From Calcarisporiella thermophila CBS 279.70 (lineage: Eukaryota; Calcarisporiellomycota), in NCBI RefSeq assembly GCF_041956535.1, contig NW_027192213.1, positions 261,926 to 325,925 of the forward strand: 64,000 nt of DNA, given 5' to 3'. This document shows positions 44,331 through 56,673 of this stretch, in pieces (the first letter of the stretch is position 1; each line of letters starts with the position of its first letter). The position numbers were made by a program, and so were the translations under genes. The notes under the pieces were generated by a model. The model was not told the origin of the DNA. It did no database searches and saw nothing but the letters and a program-made list of their open reading frames with translations.

Positions 44331-45290
44331 CTAAGCGGATTTAGAGGAGACAATACGTTCTACATCTTGAATGCTTTGGGCAAGAATTTGATCTTGCAGC
44401 TTGGGGTTCTGAAGCTCTGCCATAACCTTTTCAATCACGGATTTCGCGAGGTTCTTCTGTTCACGCTCGCGAACGGAAGATTCGTAGCGTACCCAAGAGT
44501 CGAGCACACTTTTAACCTCCTGGGCCATGGCAACACGCTGCTTAAGCTCGAAGATTTCAGCCTCCATTTGGGCGGTTTCCTAAATACAATGATATGGATT
44601 TAAGAGGGGAATGAAGATAGTGCCAGGCTTTAATATGGAGGAATACCTTAGAAATAGTGAAAAGTCCCTTAGTCACATCAACAACATCCTTCATCTGTCC
44701 AACCTGTTCAATACGATCTTGAACGGCGCTCTTGTGGTCCTCGCGAGCTTGGGTGAGAATTTCACGTTGGCGCTATATGGGGAATAAATATTATTAATCA
44801 CCTACTCTGGATTACTCGAAACCTTGGTAAAATTGAGCATTACATTAATGTGCGCATCAGCCCACTCAACATATGGCTGGCGCAAGAATTTGCCAATAGA
44901 ATACACCAAACCACCAAAGCAGAGAAGCACAAGGGTCTCCTCATTGAATACATAGAGTTCCTTCGAGATGGCAAAGGTGGTCAAACCAGTACCCAAAGTA
45001 AGATAACCAGTCTTGGAGATGAGAGAGTTGCCAGGGAGAGAATCGATGATGCTCAAGGCTTTCTTGCGAGGCTCACTCTCGACAGCAGCCTTCTCTGATT
45101 GCTGACCTTGTGTAGCAGCAGAGTAGGTGCGCACAGCAGCGGTAGCAGCAGGACGGGCAGAAATGCTGAGCAATGGCTGGGTAGCTATAAAAATTAATCG
45201 CAGATTAACATGATGAAATGACCACATAAATAGCCCAGTTTAGCAAAACAACTTACCCACGGCAGAGCGATTCAAGAGACGAAGAGCCAT
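44331..45290 (-). CDS. ATP4: Mitochondrial ATP synthase subunit b (Atp4)
   Basis: Subunit b is the peripheral stalk of the F1Fo ATP synthase. The start MALRLLNRSAVATQPLLSIS (ATG 45290-45288) is a typical presequence continuing into SARPAATAAVRTYSAA. The two membrane segments follow (LISKTGYLTLGTGLTTFAIS and EETLVLLCFGGLVYSIGKFL), then QPYVEWADAHIN and a long helical stalk to the end (VERIVSSKSA, stop at 44331-44333). Three introns. The gene is divergent from RINT1/TIP20; the 372-base promoter contains a palindromic TGACGTCA. Confidence 0.95.
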
Positions 45291-45662
45291 GCCGAATGGA
45301 ATATTAACTAACAGGATGAAAAATAGTGATTAATTGTTGAATTCAAACACATCGATGAGAAGGATATTTGTGCCTAGTTGCATTTTTTTTTAAGCCAATC
45401 GACATTTCAAAACATAAACATTTTCAGCCCCATCGTTTTGCACACTCACCTACTTATATAATGTGCCTGATGCAGAGTCGTCGCGACACGCAAACAGTAA
45501 CTGGTGAAAAAAAAAAGTAATTAAAAAGATTACTCGACACTGTTTGCGTTTACACCCGAATGTTGGCCAGGGGGTCTTGTGTGACGTCACGGAGGCTTAG
45601 ACATATAATATAGGATGATTTGGTGGCGAACAGTAATATAGGAGAGCATAGGAGTGCTGATA
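45291..45662. other. ATP4-RINT1 divergent promoter region
   Basis: This is the shared upstream region of two divergent genes. It holds a poly-A/T stretch at 45505-45525 and a GC-richer core at 45540-45600 that includes the palindrome listed separately. No coding sequence. Confidence 0.5.
45581..45590. promoter_or_regulatory. CRE-like palindrome GTGACGTCAC
   Basis: This 10-base perfect palindrome contains TGACGTCA, the site bound by ATF/CREB-type bZIP factors. It is 82 bases before the RINT1/TIP20 start codon and about 290 before that of ATP4. Whether a bZIP factor uses it here is inference. Confidence 0.5.
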
Positions 45663-48600
45663 ATGGGGAAAATTTCTACCGCGCAAGACACGTCTCAGTT
45701 GTTAGCTGATATAGAATCAAAAGTATCAGCATCAGCCAAGACTAAAGAAGATGAAGATATTGCTTACGCAGTAGCGAGTTTTCTAAATGAACAATTTGTT
45801 ACGACAGAGGATCTTTTTACAAATGATAAATTAGAGCGAACACTGATAGCACAGAAGAAGCAGGTTGATGAGATTGAAAAGAAGGTTTGAGCATTCACAA
45901 ATCATATATTTGTGTTGATATTTTGCTTAAAGAAATACCCCTTATTATTTTTCAGTTCTCCGCAGTGAAAAAGTCTACTTCTGATGCCTTATCAAGATGT
46001 CTAAAGAAATCTCGAGAAACGCTCGACGTTCTCGACAAACTTCAAACGACAAGAATGGATTTAGAAGATGAAATATTGGACTATAACGAATCGCGTCCTC
46101 AGACCGGTATCAATAGGCTTACAGCTGTAGACGAATTCGCGGCTATGCAAGCTGAACTGCAGACTTTAGAGCGAACTCGGTATTATCTACGACTTCTGGT
46201 TTCGGCTGAACATTTAAAGTATACTCATTTATACGTGCATTTTTACAAGCATGATTTTAATTTTATAATTTTGACAAAAAACAAACGACCATCAGATCCC
46301 AATCTCTTCAGCTAGTAGAAAAAACTCCACGGAAGGCGTTAAAGCCCTATTCACAACTAGTTAAACTGGAAGATATGCTAAGGAAGCACCTTAAAGAATC
46401 ATGGCCACGATTGAGGGAACACTTGGTTGACGTGAGGAAATCTCTTTGGGAAGACCTCAAAAAAATTCTTTCAGGGTATGTATTTATTTAGAACTCCAAT
46501 GCAAAGGATTATCTTTAACATTCTTTGTAGCAATTTCCGAAAAGTATTGGAATCAATTCAATGGCCTGCACCCATGAAACCACCGTTTACTCAACTCACC
46601 GCCGAAAAATGGGAGGCTTTTCAACAAGCTTTTCTAGATCTACTTTTGCTTCAGCAGCCGTAATTGAACTGTTTACCTGAAGAGTTTTTGGAGTGTATCT
46701 AATCTCTATTGAAATAATTAAGGCCTAGCACAATCCCTGATGAAGGTCCTGCAATTGAACTTCCTCCTTTACTTCCTATAGAGGTGATGGTTGAGCCTAT
46801 CGGTGTTAGATTCAAATATCATTTCGATGGAAAAAGGCCTACCAATCGGATAGATAAAGTAATGCCTCTAAACTCTCATTTAAATATCTTAGTGAAATTA
46901 TTGACCCTATTTTTCATAAAATTCTCATGATATCATGATATAGCCCGAATGGTTTTTTTCCTATATTCTTACATCCATCCGCGATCACAATATATTTTTA
47001 TCTACCAAAATTCAGGATATCGTTGACGAGGCCGGCTATGGAGTGTATGATACGAGGGTAATAAAATTATAATTGTATTCTTTAACCCTTGATTATATTT
47101 ATATGACTTTTCTATTTAAGAACGATTTTGTTAGAGGGCTCCTAACTCTGGTTGAAGGCAAATTGGAACGCACTCTTCCAAACCTTCTTGAGACACCTTC
47201 ATATCTTTCTCACACTGTCTATGAGACTCTGCTGTTTGATCAGACTCTGCGAGAATTTCATCAATATTACCCGCCAGGTACTGACGACTGGCAAGGCGGA
47301 TGCGTGGAGGTAATTACCGGACGACATGAATGGTTTTCCGCTTGGTTCGACATGGAGAAGGAATTCGCACTTTCGAGATACAGGGAAATTATTGAATCTC
47401 CAGACGCATGGGAATTGCAATATGAAGAAGTAGAGGAATATGAGGAACTTAGGCCAACTCGATCCGCAGAGGCATTAATGACCCTCTTAGAGATTATTAC
47501 TGGTAATACCTTATTCTTAAACGAGTCATTTAATTAATGTGTATTAATTTAAATATTCAATTCTCAGACCGATACCGTCAACTCCCTTCCTTCGACCAGC
47601 GAATCCATTTTCTCATGGAAATTCAGATTCATCTCCTTTCGTCTTACCGTGCTCGGATCGAATCCGCTGTGGATGCGTTTGATACCCTTAATTCGGCATT
47701 TGTACGTGCGGTCCCTGGTTCGCTGAATGAGCAAGCACGCACGTCGACAGGAGGCGTAGAAGGATTGAAGAGGCTCACCCGGTGGATATCCAGTGCTAAA
47801 TATGTTAGCCGCATCCTGCAAGTGTGGGAGGAGGAACCCTTCTTTATTGAGCTATGGCAGGAATTATCAGAGAGAGCTCGCAAACGAACCTCTCACGGCT
47901 TATTTGAGATGACAGAGGGCATGGACCGGCGATCGGCCGAAGTTAAAGAAGAAGAGGAGGAATCAATTTTTGACGAAATGATTGTGGCATATGAAAAAAT
48001 ATACTCACGAATTGAGCAGATCATGGTGGAGAGTGCAACCAGGGATTTTACAAGCTTATTGAAATCCTATCGCTCCAAACGGGATTGGTCCGCGTCGCCA
48101 AGTTTGCTTGAGGTTGCAGCCGCTTCACTTGCAGGTCAGGTCGAACCTCAAGTTTCTCAAGAGCTTTTCCCAGCGCTGACAGAGCTCGCCAAATCCCTTG
48201 ACTATCTTTCAAGCACTATCCCGGATACTCTATTTGCATCACTTGCTGAAAAAATTGCAAAGGAAACTGATCAGTGGATTTGGCGACAGGTAATATTGCG
48301 TAACCAGTTTTCCGAAATGGGGGCTTATCAGTTGAAGACGGATTATGAGATGGGGATATTGCCAGCATGGAGACAATGGTTGATACATCCAGAGGAGCAG
48401 TTGGCACGGGTAAGAGAGTCGATAACACTATTATCACTGCCTCGAGAGGTGAAGCAGCGGAGTGAAGAAAAGAGAGAAACAAAAGTACAAGATGAAGAGG
48501 AGCGACTCCCTGAAACTCTCTCAGAAGTGTACAATTTACTCTGCTACGTTGTGGATGTAGACGAAGAAGGCGAAGCTGCCCAGCGGGCAAGAGCGCTTAT

Positions 48601-48682
48601 GAACAGCTTGGAAATCGATACGTTAGATGTTAGAGAGGCTTGTGAGGTGGTAACTCGAAGGGTGGATGGTGACTGGTTGTAG
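45663..48682 (+). CDS. RINT1/TIP20 family tethering protein
   Basis: RINT1 (Tip20 in yeast) is a subunit of the Dsl1/NRZ complex that tethers Golgi-derived COPI vesicles to the ER. The ATG at 45663 starts MGKISTAQDTSQLLADIESK. The N-terminal part is helical and coiled-coil. The conserved middle block includes PEWFFSYILTSIRDHNIFL, TLPNLLETPSYLSHTVYETL, LFDQTLREF and GRHEWFSAWFDMEKEFAL. Further family blocks follow: DRYRQLPSFDQRIHFLMEIQ, LLSSYRARIESAVDAFDTLN and DEMIVAYEKIYSRIEQIMV. The final exon is 1.1 kb and ends RVDGDWL at 48682. About nine introns, mostly 50-100 bases. This is closer to the RINT1 form than to yeast Tip20, by my reading. Confidence 0.92.
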
Positions 48683-50241
48683 TTTATTATTTAGATATTG
48701 TATACCTTATTATCCTTTAACAAAAGATCCTGCACCGGCTTATCAACAGCAAATAATAAAAAAAAAAAATGCAATTACAATTAAACAAAGAAATTGCAAG
48801 TAAGATCGATCAAAAACATTAGTGAATTGGAATAGCTGATGAACGGCCTCTAAAGGCATACAAAATAATTTCCCTTTATTCTATGCTTTCAGGCAATTCA
48901 ACACACTTGGAAGGGGTAATTGTATGCATCTACGTTTAACAAGATATTCTTTTCCTTTAAAGGCCTCGAATTCTTCCGGAAATCTAGGTTCTTGATTGAT
49001 TTCAATAGTGAAATAGGATTAGTAGAGATAGGGTATAGCAGTACAATGTAAAATGTAAAATGATCAAATATCCCTTCAGCTTAAGTTGTTGTTGAACTTG
49101 GTGTTGAAAAAATTAAAACAATTTGTAGGTCTTTCGCCATCCTCTCTTTTATTTCTCGACCCACTTCGCTCTAAACCACCTCTATTTTTGAACACGCGTC
49201 AAGAGAAATGACTGCTGACCCAATGCGTTTGGACCATTTCCAAATCGATCTTTCTAATCAACGTTCTTTAAGTGCGAATATGTCACGAAGCACTAGAGTC
49301 TAGATACATAGTTGTGCAGCTTCGGATTTCTCTCAATCAGATCGAGATGATTCTACGCGAGAATATCAGCACAGAATTAGGTCGTTTGTGTTAAATCGAT
49401 ACTTCAAAGGGATGTCATGATTCGAAAGTAGCCATTGAATACCCTATTATAATATCTGCTCACAAATATATATAATTCTACTCACGACCATAGAATAGAC
49501 AAGTTCATGTTAAACTTTGCCGATATAATATGTGCCATGTTCAGAAGTGCCATAGCCGGCTAAAGATTTTACGAACTAGTGAGCACAAGAGTAGTCCTGC
49601 TTTCTAATCTAGTAAAAGAATTACCCCGAAAATAGAAAGATTCACTCAAGAGCAATCATAGGAACGATCACACGCTCACTACTGATTACAATGAAGGCTA
49701 AGTATAGACCTGAATAATAGTTTTAGTTGCTCATTCTATATGATCGTTTTTGCAAAATTTCGCGGGCTAAATACCAAACTTAGTACTGCGACTGGAATTC
49801 TAATGTGGTTCATAACTCGAAATTGGATTGAATAGATTTCATTCCAATTGGGACTTGATAATGTAACCTCTAGCTAAGTGGCCTTTTAATTGCATTCCAG
49901 AAAACTTGCGAAGGCAATGACGATCCGGGGATAGAATATCATAATCACCTCTAGGATAAGAGCAGTTTCTAAGCAGTATGCAAATGAAGTCTTCTGACTC
50001 AGCGTTCATGGTTTTAAATTTAAACGTACACCATTTAAAATGGCTCTCTCTTTTTCTACAAACCATCCATATATATATTAAAAGAGAGGAGGTGAAACTT
50101 CTTTTATTAGCTTTTTAAAGTGTTAAATTTGCAAATTAGGTTTGTCAAGCTGAACCTGAAATCTTTCATACGTTATGGTCTCTAGTTAAAAGAGCAGAAT
50201 TAAGGTGATTACAAATCCAATCAAAACAAACCACCAGGAAA
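48683..50241. other. 1.56-kb AT-rich spacer
   Basis: No gene was recognised. A minus-strand ORF with a true ATG at 50066 (to 49839, 75 codons, starting MVCRKRESHFKWCTFKFKTM) has no family features and lies directly upstream of the Zn2Cys6 gene. The rest is AT-rich with many stops in all frames. It probably contains the promoter of the Zn2Cys6 gene. Confidence 0.35.
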
Positions 50242-53016
50242 ATGGAAGAGGAGTCGTCCTTACAACGGAGCAGGAGTAGCCGAGCATGTGATCAATGCCG
50301 ACGTAAGAAAATTCGGTGTAATATAAAGCAGAATGCGTCCGTTTGTTCAAATTGTGAACAAAATAACATTGAGTGCACGTTCAATGACTCAACGAAGAAG
50401 AGAGGCCCACCAAAAGGGTAAGTGTTAAAGACAAGAAGAAATTGATTATTTTAGACCGATATATGACGACTTCGTCATTGGTAGCTATATCGAGGCTCTA
50501 GAAAGTCGATTACGAAGAATGGAGAATGTGATAATGCAGAGCATTATTGAGAAGACTTCCTTGGACGAAGAGAAGCGAGTCGATCTTGACAAAATTCGCC
50601 AGGAGATTGAAAACACACCCACACTATTTTCATTAAAAGACAATCCAATACGAAAGACCAGAGCTAAACAAAACACCAACCAACAACTACCCATTCATAC
50701 TTCCTCCCCACTCTCGACAATTAACTGTAATAACTTCGAGCAGAGCTCCAGTGATGATAACGAAGACGATGACAGTGAAATGTCTTCTCGAATGGAGCAA
50801 CTTTATCTAGAAAATAGCTCGAGCCTGAGTTATTTAGACGATCCGCATGATGTAGTGTTTGAGACTGCACTAGGGCCTAACAAGCCGACGGGTATGTTTG
50901 AACTTCCCATGCTCCATACTAAAGGTGTGCAAGTGTTTGCGTCAAGAACTGCTAGGAGTACGAATACATTCCTGGTGTTGAGGCAAAAGGAGGAAGAGCC
51001 AATTGAGAAGATTATCGATATGCCGCCAAAGGAGATTTCCGATTCCTTGATAGACGCGTATTTTACCCCTTGTTGATGGCTTCACATTGGTTTTACTCGC
51101 TCTAACCAGATTTCTGTATTATAGATACTTTGAACGTATCCATTCTTTTATTCCTGTGCTTCATAAAACACAATTTCTCAAACAGTATCGCGGTGAGATC
51201 GAACCATTTCCTTCCCGTTTTCTCCTAAATTGCATATTCTCGATCGCATCCCATTTCTGCAATCTACCAGACTTGGGCATGAATGTGTCTAATAATGGTG
51301 GGCATGGTGGAGCATTCATGGCCAGCATTTTTCGAGAGCGTGCACAAAAGTATATCTCCCTGAATCCAAATATCTCGAACTTATCTTACTTACAAGGGCT
51401 GATAATACTGATGGGTGGCGAGCGAATTTACAACCCTATGCAGAAGACCATTTCGCTCTCGGGAACCGTAATTTGCCTTGCACTAATGTTCAGTATTAGC
51501 ACACTGCTTTATTGATTGAGATCTTATTGTTCCTCTAGGCTGCGAAAGTGGCTCATGAGCTGGGACTGCATCGCTCTACTAAATTGCTCTTCTCACCCGC
51601 AGAGATGGAGACTCGCCGGCGGACTTGGTGGACGCTTTATCAATTAGATCGAGAAAACAGTGCCCTTACTGGTCGCCCTATGATTTTCCACGATATGGGT
51701 GAGATAGCCTTATTTTTTGGTATGCATTCTCTCACTTCTTACTTAAATTTACTTTGCTTGGTGTGCTTTTCCAACCAGACTGTGATGTTGATTTCCCCTC
51801 CGAATATGATATTGACGAAGAAGACACCTCAATTTCATCAGAGAGCCAGACTCGAATATATAAGCGTACGCTTACTTCGCTCTATTTTCACCATTGTAGC
51901 AAACTTTGTAAAATTGTTGGCCGGATACTTTCTGCACTGTGTACGCCTGCTGGTCAAAAACTCACTGCTGCGGGTGCGCATGAGCCCGTAGTACAGCAGC
52001 TTCTCCAAGAACTCCGAGAATGGCGCACTAGCCTTCCACCCGAGCTGGCATTTGACGACGACGAAATTAAAGTTACGCGTGGTGCATCTCATTTTTCTGA
52101 TATTCTACAAATCACTTACTCACTAGTCCGCATGCGGCTTCATCGAGCATGTCTACGCGCTGAAAAGCACACAAATGCAAACTCTCCCGCTCTTCTCTCG
52201 CTTTGGCAATTCAGTTACCAAACTGTACGTGCTCTGGAACTTGTAATTAAGAAGCAGGGTATATATATAGCCGAGATGATGTTTGCATCCACATCCGTTT
52301 GGCTTCTCTTTCTGAACACAGGAAGAATTAGAGGCAGCGATGTGCCTCCCGAAGTTCTACTGCATTTCACCCGTATTTTAGTACTTGCAGTGCGTTTACT
52401 GAAAAGGTGTAGCTACCGGGAAAGCTTTTTCAAATTTTTCAAGTAGGTGCAATACAGAATGAGCTACTAAATACGATCAATTTATGCTAAACGAATATTT
52501 CCTTGAATATTTAGTTTTATCTTAGCGTACCATAGAATTCGCCTAGACCGCGACCTGTGGGACTCCGTCGTTGCTGAGTTTATGCCCTATTTTGGAGATT
52601 TTGACGACGAATGTGTGGCCGAATCCTTCATGGACCCAGATATAGTGCTTCAGAAATTCATGTCGAAAAGTGTTCTTGCATCCTCACAAAACCCAATTTC
52701 CTTCTCTCATTCTTCGTCTAACCCCTCCAATGGAATCCATTTTTCTCTCGAGTCGAGCTCAGAGCCCCCACGCAAACGTGTTCACGCCGAGTCTGAAGAT
52801 GCTTCAGCCGGTCCCGTGAACTTCACAAGAACCTTCTCGCCCGTGTCCTTAGCAAGTCAACCTGACTTTACCTTTGATCCATCGCTGCTGTTGAATACCC
52901 ACGTATATGGGACAGGCCTCAATAACCAGCTTCTAGCCACATTTATGGACTCTTCCGTTCCAACACAAATGAATGACCTATTGAATGAATTTGGATATGG
53001 ACAAAATTTAGGATGA
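50242..53016 (+). CDS. Zn2Cys6 transcription factor with fungal-specific domain
   Basis: The binuclear zinc cluster begins RACDQCRRKKIRCN and ends VCSNCEQNNIEC. It fits C-x2-C-x6-C-x8-C-x2-C-x6-C exactly. It is followed by a basic linker, TKKRGPPKG, and a short coiled coil (YIEALESRLRRMENVI), as in Gal4-class factors. The fungal-specific middle domain spans about 51100-52440: FERIHSFIPVLHKTQF, then AAKVAHELGLHRSTK, then EMETRRRTWWTLYQLDRENS, GRPMIF and DFPSEYD. An acidic Ser-rich stretch sits near 50750. The last exon carries a disordered C-terminus ending GYGQNLG at 53016. This resembles the Xylanolytic-activator type (TF domain PF04082), but its target pathway is not readable. Several introns of 50-80 bases. 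Confidence 0.92.
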
Positions 53017-53710
53017 GGAGTCACATACAAATAGAATCGAAGGCTAAGAATATCGTTGACAACAAGCGTGTGGTTTTCTTTATTCTTTCTTTTACTCTTG
53101 TTCGTTATACGCTCGTATATTTTCAGGGCGCTTCGTTTCTGTTATGTACCCACTATTAAAAACCCGTTTGCTTAGAATGTCCACCGCCTATATACCTCCT
53201 ATATCTACATAAAGATCAGTAAAATCTTATTATAGTGGATCAGGGAAAACTTAGCTATAATATTTGTAACGCTTTAAATATAATATTCATTCCCTAACGT
53301 TGCACATCTCTGCATGTAATTTTCCATCAAGGAATGGCTATTATTTAATGGACTCTAATTAGCATATATTAATCCTTCCATAATACCTGTGCAAGTTTTT
53401 GTACTCTCACTCCAGGTGAAACGCCTCGTCAGATCTTAAAACGATCATACCCTTAGAATAGGCCTGTTCTTTGTGCTCCGCAGACTCTCTGACCACTAAA
53501 CATGAAGTATTCAGTTGATTTTCTTTTATTTGTATTGCTCCCGGGTACACTTTATAGTGAAAACATGATCCCCGCCTATATACAGAGAAATAGTGGAAGA
53601 TATTCGGAGTATGAAAATAAGCTGACGTCACTCCGTCTTTCACCCCAGACATTTTTATTCAATCTCCTCTATCTCTCCGTTAGTTATTCATACTCAACTG
53701 ACTTTTTGCG
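53017..53710. other. Spacer before COX13
   Basis: AT-rich, probably the 3' UTR of the Zn2Cys6 gene and the COX13 promoter. ORFs on both strands near 53400-53730 have no family features. Confidence 0.4.
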
Positions 53711-54276
53711 ATGGTTTCCCCTTTAATTATTGCAGCACGCCGAGTGGCTCCCACCATTCGCGCCTCGGGAATGCGATATTCGTCCTCTACCTCAGCAGCA
53801 AATTTTGCTGCTGAACGGGATGGTATTAAGAAGCACGCTGGCGGTAAGATTGTTGTTTCTTATCAATGGATGGATTGGAGACGAAATCTGGGTGGTGGCC
53901 AAATTTATTTTAAAGCATGCATTAATTCATGTATTCGATTATATCGGAACCATTGCACCTGTAGAAGCTGCTAGCTTGTGGCGCAAAATCTCGATTTTTG
54001 TCTGTGTGCCAGCCCTTACGCTTGCCGGCATCAACGCATATAATCTTGCTATGGAACATGCAGAGCACATGAAGCACCATGAAGATGAAGAAAAGGTTAT
54101 TTATCCGCACATGAAGATCCGTTCAAAGCAGTTCTTCTGGGGTGGTAAGGATTATATTATCTCAGTAGGATTTATGAACAGCATTTAATCTAATTTTCCT
54201 GGCTCTCTCTTTGTATACTATTGCTATAGACGGGGACACCTCCCTCTTCCACAACCCCAAGGTCAATTTCACTTAA
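53711..54276 (+). CDS. COX13: Cytochrome c oxidase subunit VIa (Cox13)
   Basis: This is a regulatory single-TM subunit of complex IV. The start MVSPLIIAARRVAPTIRASG is a presequence. After an intron (donor GGCG/GTAAGA, acceptor CTGTAG) the mature part reads HAGEAASLWRKISIFVCVPA and TLAGINAYNLAMEHAEHMKH (TM helix), then YPHMKIRSKQFFWGDGDTSL. The end HNPKVNFT has TAA at 54274-54276. SLWRKISIF and RxKxFxWGDGxxSLFHNP are family signatures. Three exons. Confidence 0.95.
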
Positions 54277-54699
54277 ATCTACGAGGTTTCCTAGTGATGT
54301 CTCGGGCAGGAAATCTGTTTTGTCTTGATATGCCCATATGTGAATGGATTTTACATTACCAGCAAATAAATAAACAACTTTTACTACTATATCAAAGAGT
54401 TTTATCTCACTATATTTTTGTTATATTTATAAATAACTAAAAGAAAAAAAAAAGGAAATAGTTTAGAGGAATAAATAAATAAATTCTATGTAAAAAAAGA
54501 ATCTTTTCTCTCATCTTTCGAAAAAAGAGGAAAGGAATAAAGAAAAAATACACGTATCAGTTATAAAAAGAAATAGAAATGGATATAAGCTGGATATTTA
54601 AAGGTAATAGCAGACAAGAAAAAGTATAGAAGAAAGTTTATCAGACTATAAGGCTAAGAGAAAAATATTAAGGATATGAAAGGGGAGGGCGGAAAAAGC
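54277..54699. other. Convergent AT-rich spacer
   Basis: AT-rich sequence between the convergent COX13 (+) and PAS-GATA (-) genes, with A10-11 runs near 54440-54455. No gene seen. Confidence 0.45.
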
Positions 54700-56673
54700 C
54701 TATAAGTTTGAAGTGGATCGCTCTCCGTCCAACTTCAATGCGATTGACATCTGCCCGCCGGCAACCATGGGTCCAGATCCAGCGCCGGATCGCATAGCTA
54801 GAGGCGCATCTTCTCCTGTTTCAGCAGATGTGGGTGGGGTGGGAGCCATGGTTAACGAGGCAGTCGTTGGTGGAGTGGAAATAGGAGGAGTCGACCCTCG
54901 AGAAATGGTGGGCTCAGGGTAGGGGTGAAACCGCGTTTGCAATCCTTCAAGTTTAGAGGGCCTGGACGCCTTTGTCTTACCGCGGGCGATGGAGCGCGAG
55001 TAACGCAGGCCGCAAGCATTACAAAGAGTCTTGTGTCCAGTAGGGCCTTTACGCCATTCAGGACTGTTGCTGGTGCCGCAACTCTCGCATACTTTTCGGA
55101 AGACAGCAGCACGGTACATCGCGTCTGCATAGACTTGAGTTTGGGCTGGTCCCGTCGCTGCCGTTGCCCCACCTTCAATGTAGGGGGGCGGGGGGGGATA
55201 CTGCGGATGTGTCGGAGACGCAGGCGACACACGCCGAGCGTATGGGATAAGGGGCTGTGAGCGATCACCGGGGGGAGAGTTGCGCCTCTCTTCGTAATTT
55301 GGAGGGGGTGCGTAAACGAAGGTAAGGTTCTGCTTCGGGTCTATAACTCCACCTGGCATCAACTGAGGCGACCCGTGACCAACCGGGGCCGCAGCAGCCC
55401 CTATTTTCTGATGACCAACGGTGGGCGATGGCAGGCTTCCTCCTGCAGCGGCTGCAGCGGCTGCGGCAGCTGAGGCATGGTTCATTGCCACCGCCACGGC
55501 AGACAGTTTATTTAACATTGCCAGCGGTTCAGTGGGCGAAAGGACCGTTGTTGGGATGATCTCGAAACTTACAAAAGTTAAGGAGCCATACGGAATCACG
55601 ACTCCTTCAATCAGGCGTGTTACCCCATGAGCATAGGTAAGGGCTTGCTTAGCTGTATATCGCTTCATGCATGCGGCACGTCCTGTGTTGGGTCCAAAGC
55701 TCAAGTCTGTGAGACGGTTACGGGCAAATGATGAAGGTGAGCTTAGCTCCTTAGCTAAGCGAGCTAGATCATCCGGGCGGCAGTCAACTCCTATGGTCTG
55801 GCTACCTGGGAAAGGTAAAGGATTATCTGCCACGGGTCCGAGATTTGCCCCTGGCCACGTTAAAAGTAGTTCGCCGCTTTTTGTGTCGAGAATCTGAAAG
55901 ATGCGCATTGGGGATGTAACAAAAAAAGTCCCCTCCGGATCTACGGAAAAAGGCCTGTGCTTTCTATCCTTCTCAGTCACCGTGCGCTCAAGTGAATCCA
56001 ATATACTTTGGATATCCTGTTTCAAAAATACGTTAATGATTCTTATTAGACTCTTGTGATATAAAAAAGGTAAATAGCACACCAACCTCCTGATTAAAAA
56101 TTGCCTCGCCGCATATTTCTATTTTGTTTTCAACTGGTGGTTTGGTGATCTCCGGAACTTCTATGAATAACACACAGCTTATGAATAGGAAAACAGTATA
56201 AGTGTATGTATTATTGTTGATACGAAATTTACCCAAATGAAAGAAAGCCAAGACGACATGGTCGCTGACCACATTCATCACCACATCCAAAACAATGTAT
56301 TCTTCTTCTTTCTGTTTGGTTGCTTTGCCATCCGATAGCTGACTCAGATTACGATAGCGACATCTGTTTCATTTAAGATTCGGACAATCAATGTTAAAGA
56401 ATAATCGGGGGGAGGTAATAAATCAAAATCGTACCTGGTCACCGATCCAAACAGTGAGCGTGTATTCAGGAAGTTTGTGAGATCCGCCCGTGCATAACAG
56501 GACTCTTCGGGATGCACAAAATCAAAAAATGAACGGCCAATTAAAGGAAGTGCATCGGTTGCAAAGAGAGAGACAAATGCTGGGCACAGGTAATAAAAAC
56601 GCAAGTCATTGGCAGAGAGCAAAGCCCAAAAGCAAGTACGGATGGGAGATTTAACCACGTTGGTAGGATGCAT
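54700..56673 (-). CDS. PAS-GATA zinc finger factor (white collar-2/MadB-like)
   Basis: The N-terminal exons form a single PAS domain, [20 protein letters not shown] then [20 protein letters not shown], continuing through [21 protein letters not shown] middle region starts near [18 protein letters not shown] and contains an Ala run (A9, near 55440-55470). The C-terminal GATA finger has [16 protein letters not shown] and [20 protein letters not shown] with C-x2-C-x18-C-x2-C spacing, the x18 loop typical of white-collar proteins. A single PAS plus one finger is the WC-2/MadB layout, a partner of the flavin-binding WC-1/MadA in blue-light responses. There is no LOV cysteine motif (GRNCRFLQ), so it should not sense light itself. 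The ATG at 56673 ([20 protein letters not shown]) is the first in frame. The stop is at 54700-54702. Confidence 0.85.
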
